NCBI GenBank assembly: GCA_963205335.1
Contig: CAUJIM010000001.1
Span: 1-64,000, forward strand
Reading direction: 5' to 3'
DNA: 64,000 bases
From: Pseudomonadota bacterium
Lineage (GTDB): Bacteria > Pseudomonadota > Gammaproteobacteria > Burkholderiales > Burkholderiaceae_C
Part shown: positions 58,062 to 64,000 of the stretch, one piece after another
Layout of the letters: each line of letters begins with the position of its first letter
Position numbering within the stretch: position 1 is the stretch's first letter
Position numbers and translations under genes: made by a program
The notes under the pieces: generated by a model
Seen by the model: only the letters and a program-made list of their open reading frames with translations
What the model was told of the DNA's origin: nothing
The model's database searches: none

Positions 58062-60032
58062 TCACACATCCACCTCCACCGCATCCCCGTGCAGCTCCAT
58101 CAGCTCGCGCCGTGCGGCGGCTTCGCCCTTACCCATCAGGCGGGTCATCAAGTCCTGCGTTGAAGCGAGGCCCATGCTGCCCACCTGCACCGGCAACAGG
58201 CGGCGGGTGTCGGGGCTGAGGGTGGTTTCCCACAACTGCTCGGCGTTCATCTCGCCCAGGCCCTTGAAGCGGCTCACGCTCCACTTGCCTTCGGGCACGC
58301 CTTCCTTGCGCAGTTTCTCGGTGATGGCGGCCAGTTCCGCATCGTCGAGCGCGTAGAGCTTGGCGGCGGGCTTCTTGCCGCGCGCGGGGGCGTCGACGCG
58401 GTACAACGGCGGGCGCGCCACGTACACGTGGCCAGCGTCGATCAGGCGCGGGAAGTGGCGGAAGAACAGCGTCAGCAGCAGCACCTGGATGTGCGCGCCG
58501 TCCACGTCGGCATCAGACAGGATGCAGATCTTGCCGTAGCGCAGGTTGCCCAGGTCCACCGCGTCGTCCGGCCCGTGCGGGTCGATGCCGATGGCCACCG
58601 CGATGTCGTGGATCTCGGTGTTGGCAAACAGGCGGTCGCGCTCCACCTCCCAGGTGTTGAGCACCTTGCCGCGCAGCGGCAGCACGGCCTGGGTTTCCTT
58701 GTCACGGCCCATCTTGGCGCTGCCGCCGGCGCTGTCGCCTTCCACCAGAAAGACTTCGTTCAGCGCGATGTCGCGGCTTTCGCAGTCGGTCAGCTTGCCG
58801 GGCAGCACGGCCACGCCGCTGCTCTTGCGCTTTTCCACCTTCTGGCCGGCGCGCTGGCGCGTCTGCGCGGCCTTGATGGCCAGCTCGGCCAGCTTCTTGC
58901 CCCACTCCACATTGGCGTTGAGCCACAGCTCCAGCGCCGGCTTGACGAAGCTGGAGACCAGCCGCAGCGCGTCGCGCGAGTTCAGCCGCTCCTTGATCTG
59001 GCCCTGGAACTGCGGGTCGAGCACCTTGGCCGAGAGCACGTAGCTGGCGCGGGCGAACACGTCCTCGGGCATCAGCTTGACGCCCTTGGGCAAGAGCGCA
59101 TGCAGTTCGATGAAGCCCTTGACGGCCTGGAACAGCCCGTCGCGCAGGCCGCTGTCGTGCGTGCCGCCGGCCGTGGTGGCGATCAGGTTGACGTAGCTCT
59201 CGCGCACCGGGTGGCCGTCTTCGGTGAAGGCCAGCACCCACTGGGCGCCCTCGCCTTCGGCGAAGCTGTCGTCGTCCCTGCCGGCATAGCCCTCGCCCTC
59301 GAACAGCGGGATCACCGCGTCGGCCGGCAGGCTTTGCTCCAGGTAGTCGCGCAGGCCGCCCTTGTACTGCCAGCTTTGCGTGTCCTTCTTCTTCTCGTCG
59401 ATCAGCTGCACCGTCACGCCCGGCAGCAGCACGGCCTTGCTGCGCAGCAGGTGCACCAGCTCGGCCATGGGAATCTGGGGCGATTCGAAATACTTCACAT
59501 CGGGCCAGACGCGCACCGTGGTGCCGTGCTTGCGCTCGCCCTCGGCCTGCGGGCGCAGCTCGAGCTTGCGCACCACGTCGCCGCCCTCGAAGGCCATGCT
59601 CGCGGCCATGCCGTCGCGCAGGCTCACCACCTCCATGCGCTTGCCCAGGGCATTGGTGACCGACACCCCCACGCCATGCAGGCCGCCGGAGAAGCTGTAG
59701 GCGCCGCCCGCGCCCTTGTCGAACTTGCCGCCCGCGTGCAGGCGGGTGAAGACCAGTTCCAGCACCGGCGCCTTCTCCTCGGGGTGCGGGCCGTAGGGGA
59801 TGCCGCGGCCGTCGTCCTCCACGCTGACCGAGCCATCGAGGTGCAGCGTCACACGGATCTTCTTGCCGAAGCCGGCCAGCGCCTCGTCGGCGGCGTTGTC
59901 GATCACTTCCTGGACGACGTGCAGCGGGTTGTCGGTGCGGGTGTACATGCCCGGGCGCTGCTTGACGGGCTCCAGGCCCTTGAGGACGCGGATCGTGCCT
60001 TCGGAGTATTCGGGGGTGGGTTTGCTCGCCAT
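58062..60032 (-). CDS. parE: DNA topoisomerase IV subunit B
   Basis: IRVLKGLEPVKQRPGMYTRTDNPLHVVQEVIDNAADEALAGFGKKIRVTLH...VEDDGRGIPYG; VEGDSAGGSAKMGRD. Confidence 0.97.
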   Translation of the reverse strand: MASKPTPEYSEGTIRVLKGLEPVKQRPGMYTRTDNPLHVVQEVIDNAADEALAGFGKKIRVTLHLDGSVSVEDDGRGIPYGPHPEEKAPVLELVFTRLHAGGKFDKGAGGAYSFSGGLHGVGVSVTNALGKRMEVVSLRDGMAASMAFEGGDVVRKLELRPQAEGERKHGTTVRVWPDVKYFESPQIPMAELVHLLRSKAVLLPGVTVQLIDEKKKDTQSWQYKGGLRDYLEQSLPADAVIPLFEGEGYAGRDDDSFAEGEGAQWVLAFTEDGHPVRESYVNLIATTAGGTHDSGLRDGLFQAVKGFIELHALLPKGVKLMPEDVFARASYVLSAKVLDPQFQGQIKERLNSRDALRLVSSFVKPALELWLNANVEWGKKLAELAIKAAQTRQRAGQKVEKRKSSGVAVLPGKLTDCESRDIALNEVFLVEGDSAGGSAKMGRDKETQAVLPLRGKVLNTWEVERDRLFANTEIHDIAVAIGIDPHGPDDAVDLGNLRYGKICILSDADVDGAHIQVLLLTLFFRHFPRLIDAGHVYVARPPLYRVDAPARGKKPAAKLYALDDAELAAITEKLRKEGVPEGKWSVSRFKGLGEMNAEQLWETTLSPDTRRLLPVQVGSMGLASTQDLMTRLMGKGEAAARRELMELHGDAVEVDV

Positions 60033-60121
60033 GGCGGCGGATTGTAGGACTGGACAAAACACCAGTCTTCGGCACGCCCGGGCGCACGCCCGGATGGCGA
60101 TATTTCGCTACATTTGCCGCA

Positions 60122-61339
60122 ATGCACAACGCCCGCCCCCAGCTCTCCGCCCTGCAGGTGCTCGCCTGCGGCGCCGCCATCGTCACGCTCTCGGTGGGCA
60201 TACGCCACGGCTTCGGCCTGTGGATGCTGCCGATCACGCAGCAGATGGGCTGGACGCGCGAGACCTTCGCGCTGGCGATCGCCATCCAGAACATCTCCTG
60301 GGGCGTGATCGGCATCTTCGGCGGCATGCTGGCCGACCGCTTCGGCGCGTTCCGCGTGCTGCTGGGCGGCGCGCTGCTCTACGCGGCGGGCCTGGCGGGC
60401 ATGGCGCTCGCGCCCACGCCGCTGCTCTTCGCGCTCACCACCGGCGTGCTGATCGGCGCGGCGCAGGCGGGCACCACCTACTCCATCATCTACGGCGTGA
60501 TCGGGCGCCAGATCGCGCCCGAGCGCCGCTCCTGGGCCATGGGCGTGGCGGCGGCGGCGGGCTCGTTCGGCCAGTTCCTGCTGATGCCGATCGAGGGACA
60601 GATGATCCTGCGCATGGGCTGGCAGCCGGCGCTGCTCGCGATCGCGGTGCTGGCGCTCGTGATCGCGCCGCTCGCCTTCGGCCTGCGCGAGCCCGGCTTC
60701 CATGCGCACCATGCGGCGGCGCGCACCCAGACGGTGCGCCACGCGCTGGCCGAGGCCTTCCGCCACCCACCGTTCCTGCTGCTCACCGCGGGCTATTTCG
60801 TCTGCGGCTTCCACGTGACCTTCATCGCGGTGCACCTGCCCAGCTACCTGTCGGACCGGGGGCTGACGCCGCAGGTGGGCGCGTTCGCGCTGGCGCTGAT
60901 CGGCCTGTTCAACGTGGTGGGCTCCTACGCCGCCGGGGCGCTGGGCCAGCGGCTGCAAAAGCGCTGGATCCTGGCCTTCATCTACTGCGCCCGCTCGGTG
61001 GTGATCGCCGTCTTCCTGCTGGTGCCGCTGTCGCCGCTGTCGGTCTACGTGTTCGCCTCGGCGATGGGGCTGCTGTGGCTCTCCACCGTGCCGCCGACCA
61101 ACGCGGTGGTAGCGCAGATTTTCGGCGTGCAGCACTTCTCCATGCTCAGCGGCTTCGCCTTCTTCAGCCACCAGGTGGGCAGCTTCATGGGCGTGTGGCT
61201 CGGCGGCTACCTGTACGACAGCACGGGCAGCTACGACGTGGTGTGGCTGCTGGCAATCGGGCTGGGCGTGGCGGCGGCGCTGATCAACCTGCCGGTGCGC
61301 GAAACCCCCGTCGTCCGCGCGACGGCGCACGCGGCATGA
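60122..61339 (+). CDS. MFS transporter (OFA-like)
   Basis: ITLSVGIRHGFGLWMLPITQQMGWTRETFALAIAIQNISWG-type N-terminus, 12 TM pattern. Confidence 0.87.
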   Translation: MHNARPQLSALQVLACGAAIVTLSVGIRHGFGLWMLPITQQMGWTRETFALAIAIQNISWGVIGIFGGMLADRFGAFRVLLGGALLYAAGLAGMALAPTPLLFALTTGVLIGAAQAGTTYSIIYGVIGRQIAPERRSWAMGVAAAAGSFGQFLLMPIEGQMILRMGWQPALLAIAVLALVIAPLAFGLREPGFHAHHAAARTQTVRHALAEAFRHPPFLLLTAGYFVCGFHVTFIAVHLPSYLSDRGLTPQVGAFALALIGLFNVVGSYAAGALGQRLQKRWILAFIYCARSVVIAVFLLVPLSPLSVYVFASAMGLLWLSTVPPTNAVVAQIFGVQHFSMLSGFAFFSHQVGSFMGVWLGGYLYDSTGSYDVVWLLAIGLGVAAALINLPVRETPVVRATAHAA

Positions 61340-61458
61340 CCACCGTCCGCCGGCTGCTGTGGATCGCCGCGCTGCTCGCGCTCGCGGCGGCAGCGATGCT
61401 CTACCTGCAGCCCGGCTTCATGGTGCTGCTGGCCGAGCAGGTCTGGGCCTGTTTCTGA
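61336..61458 (+). CDS. 40-aa single-TM microprotein
   Basis: MTTVRRLLWIAALLALAAAAMLYLQPGFMVLLAEQVWACF; start overlaps upstream TGA and stop overlaps downstream ATG. Confidence 0.6.
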   Translation: MTTVRRLLWIAALLALAAAAMLYLQPGFMVLLAEQVWACF

Positions 61459-62009
61459 TGCATCCCGGCCCTGCGCCCTCGGAGTGGATACGGCGCTGGT
61501 CGCACCTGGTGCCGGCGGGCGGCACGGTGCTCGACGTGGCCTGCGGCATGGGCCGGCACCTGCGCTGGTTTCATGAAAGAAATCACGCCGCAACGGGCGT
61601 GGACCGTGCGCAAGACGCTATCGATTCCATATCCGGGCTGGGCGAAGCGATCCGCGCCGACATCGAAAACGGCCCGTGGCCGCTGGCCGGGCGGAGGTTC
61701 GACGCCGTGGTCGTCACCAACTACCTCTGGCGCCCGCTGCTGCCCACCCTCGTCGCCAGCGTGGCGCCCGGCGGCGTGCTGCTCTACGAAACCTTCGCCG
61801 CGGGCAACGAGACCGTGGGCAAGCCGTCGCGCCCCGACTTCCTGCTGCAGCCCGGCGAGCTGCTGCGCGCCTGCGCGAGCCTGCGCATCGTGGCCTACGA
61901 GGACGGCTTCCTGGGCGCGCCCGAGCGCTTCGTGCAACGCATCGCGGCCCTGCGTCCGGATGCCGGTGCGTCAATCGGGCCGCCCCGGATCCCGTTGCCG
62001 GTGCCATAG
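61458..62009 (+). CDS. SAM-dependent methyltransferase
   Basis: MHPGPAPSEWIRRWSHLVPAGGTVLDVACGMGRHLRWF...DAVVVTNYLWRPLLPTL. Confidence 0.87.
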   Translation: MHPGPAPSEWIRRWSHLVPAGGTVLDVACGMGRHLRWFHERNHAATGVDRAQDAIDSISGLGEAIRADIENGPWPLAGRRFDAVVVTNYLWRPLLPTLVASVAPGGVLLYETFAAGNETVGKPSRPDFLLQPGELLRACASLRIVAYEDGFLGAPERFVQRIAALRPDAGASIGPPRIPLPVP

Positions 62010-62039
62010 AATGTTCCTTTGCGGTTTTTACCCCCCGAC

Positions 62040-62939
62040 ATGACTTCCCGCAGCTACCTGTTCACCGGCAGCGCCGTCGCCCTCGTCACCCCCATGCACG
62101 AGGACGGCAGCGTCGACTACGCCACGCTCCGCACACTCATCGACTGGCACATCCAGCAGGGCACCGACTGCCTGAGCGTCGTCGGCACCACGGGCGAATC
62201 GCCCACGGTCAACGTCGACGAGCACTGCGAGATCATCCGCGTCACCGTCGAGCAATCCGCCGGGCGCGTGCCGGTGCTCGCGGGCTGCGGCGCCAACTCG
62301 ACGCACGAGGCGATCGAGCTCGCGCGCTTCGCCAAGAAAGTCGGCGCGCACAGCCAGCTGCAGGTCGTGCCCTACTACAACAAGCCGACGCAGGAGGGCC
62401 AGTACCGGCACTTCAGATCCATCGCCGAGGCCATCGGCGACCTGCCGATGGTGCTCTACAACGTGCCCGGCCGCTCGGTCGCGGACATGCACCACGAGAC
62501 CGTGCTGCGCCTGGCGCAGGTGCCCGGCATCGTCGGCATCAAGGAGGCGACCGGCGACATCGCCCGTGCGCAGTGGCTGATCCGCGACGTGCCCGAGGGC
62601 TTCGCCGTGTATTCCGGCGACGACCCGACGGCCGTGGCGCTCATGCTCTGCGGCGGCCAGGGCAACATCAGCGTCACCGCCAACCTCGCGCCGCGCCTGA
62701 TGCACGAGTTGTGCGTGGCCGCGATCGCGGGCGACGCGCGCGGCGCCATGAAGATCCAGCGCCAGCTGCTGCCGCTGCACAAGCACCTGTTCGTCGAGGC
62801 CAACCCGATCCCGGTCAAATGGGCCATGGCGCGCCTGGGCCTGTGCGGCCCGGCGCTGCGCCTGCCGATGACCCCCCTGGCCAGCCAGCACGAGGCCGCC
62901 GTGGAGGCGGCCCTGCGCGCCAGCGGCCTGCTCTCCTGA
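62040..62939 (+). CDS. dapA: 4-hydroxy-tetrahydrodipicolinate synthase
   Basis: [48 protein letters not shown]...[11 protein letters not shown]...VLYNVPGRS. Confidence 0.96.
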   Translation: MTSRSYLFTGSAVALVTPMHEDGSVDYATLRTLIDWHIQQGTDCLSVVGTTGESPTVNVDEHCEIIRVTVEQSAGRVPVLAGCGANSTHEAIELARFAKKVGAHSQLQVVPYYNKPTQEGQYRHFRSIAEAIGDLPMVLYNVPGRSVADMHHETVLRLAQVPGIVGIKEATGDIARAQWLIRDVPEGFAVYSGDDPTAVALMLCGGQGNISVTANLAPRLMHELCVAAIAGDARGAMKIQRQLLPLHKHLFVEANPIPVKWAMARLGLCGPALRLPMTPLASQHEAAVEAALRASGLLS

Positions 62940-62982
62940 GCCTGCCCCGCCCGCCCCTCCCTCTCCCCCCAAGGATTGACGC

Positions 62983-64000
62983 GTGAAGCCAACCACCCGA
63001 CTGGGCCTGATCTGCCTCGCCGCCACCACGCTTGCGGCCTGCTCCGTGCTCGAAAGCGACAAGATTGAATACAAGAGCGCCACCAAGGGCTCGACCCTGG
63101 AAGTCCCGCCCGACCTGACGCAACTCTCAAGCGACACGCGCTACGTCGTGCCCGGCGGCAGCACGGCCTCGGCGGCGGCGTTCGAGGCCGGGCGCGCGCA
63201 GCAGGCGAAAGCGGGCACCGACACGGCGCCCGGCTCGATCGGCGACGTGCGCATCGAACGCGACGGCAACCAGCGCTGGCTGGTGGTCAACCGCCCGGCC
63301 AGCCAGCTCTGGGAGCCAGTGCGCGACTTCTGGACGGAAAACGGCTTCGTGATGGTGCTGGAGCAGCCGCAGCTGGGCATCATGGAGACGGACTGGGCGG
63401 AAAACCGCGCCAAGCTGCCGCAGGACATCATCCGCCAGACCATCGGCAAGCTCTTCGACTCGCTCTACTCCACGGGCGAACGCGACAAGTTCCGCACGCG
63501 CCTGGAGCGCGGCGCCAACGGCGGCACCGACATCTACATTACGCACCGCGGCATGGTCGAGACCTACACCAACGCGCAGAAAGACAGCACCATCTGGCAG
63601 CCCCGCCCGTCCGACCCCGAGCTCGAAACCGAGTTTCTGCGCCGGCTCATGGTCAAGCTCGGCGTCAGCGAGGAGCAGTCGCGCGCCGTGGCCGCCGCGC
63701 CCGTGGCCGCCGCGGCGCCCGTGCAGGTGACGAAGGCGGACGGCGCCAGCGTGATCCAGCTGCCGGAAGGCTTCGACCGGGCATGGCGGCGCGTCGGGCT
63801 CTCGCTCGACCGCAGCGGCTTCACGGTCGAAGACCGCGACCGCAGCCAGGGCACCTACTTCGTGCGCTACGTCCCGCCCACCGAGAAGAAGGAGCCGGGC
63901 TTCTTCGGCAAGCTGTTCGGCGCCTCCAGCAGCGCGGCGGCGCCGGTCAAGTACCGCGTCGTGGTGCGCAGCACCGCGCAGCAAAGCACGGTCTCGGTGC
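62983..64000 (+). CDS. bamC: Outer membrane assembly lipoprotein BamC (NlpB/DapX), GTG start, truncated by window end
   Basis: MKPTTRLGLICLAATTLAACSVLESDKIEYKSATKGSTLEVPPDLTQL; lipobox LAAC; directly after dapA. Confidence 0.93.
   Translation, partial: MKPTTRLGLICLAATTLAACSVLESDKIEYKSATKGSTLEVPPDLTQLSSDTRYVVPGGSTASAAAFEAGRAQQAKAGTDTAPGSIGDVRIERDGNQRWLVVNRPASQLWEPVRDFWTENGFVMVLEQPQLGIMETDWAENRAKLPQDIIRQTIGKLFDSLYSTGERDKFRTRLERGANGGTDIYITHRGMVETYTNAQKDSTIWQPRPSDPELETEFLRRLMVKLGVSEEQSRAVAAAPVAAAAPVQVTKADGASVIQLPEGFDRAWRRVGLSLDRSGFTVEDRDRSQGTYFVRYVPPTEKKEPGFFGKLFGASSSAAAPVKYRVVVRSTAQQSTVSV

Noticed and set aside
61565-61640. Low-GC segment in the methyltransferase gene as a repeat copy
   Set aside because: Contains GACGCTATCGATTCCAT-like end but no convincing palindrome

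Overview
This 64 kb window is GC-rich, densely coding bacterial chromosome. It looks betaproteobacterial and probably Comamonadaceae-like, an inference from gene content and repeat style only. I support about 60 CDS. They include a GspE/PulE-type ATPase (truncated at the left edge), two Bcr/CflA-type MFS pumps and a DHA2-type pump, a BMP-type purine/nucleoside ABC importer, a dCache/PAS/GGDEF protein, HIT, miaA, and a LolD-like ATPase / FtsX-like permease / AttH set interrupted by a hemerythrin and an Hsp20 gene. They also include a Liv-type ABC operon with two paralogous binding proteins, a Dpp/Opp operon, modE-modABC, a TRAP transporter with a convergent binding-protein gene, dxs-ispA-xseB with a divergent Rieske oxygenase, sseA, comEC, ridA, yedE-yedF, and parE-[brnT/CopG TA]-parC. 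The right edge carries an MFS gene, a 40-aa microprotein and a methyltransferase, then dapA and bamC (truncated). The clearest structure not explained by genes is a dispersed ~55-bp palindromic repeat (core AGCGCTTG-N5-CAAGCGCT). It has at least eight recognisable copies, including in-frame copies inside parC and an ABC permease gene. Other notable points are a toxin-antitoxin pair between parE and parC, a near-perfect ModE box, an FNR-like box upstream of the hemerythrin gene, a sigma32-like promoter for hsp20, a terminator-like hairpin in the Rieske gene leader, and a 41-codon in-frame coding remnant after the yedF stop. I found no rRNA, tRNA, CRISPR array, prophage or transposase, and no convincing wholly new multi-gene system.
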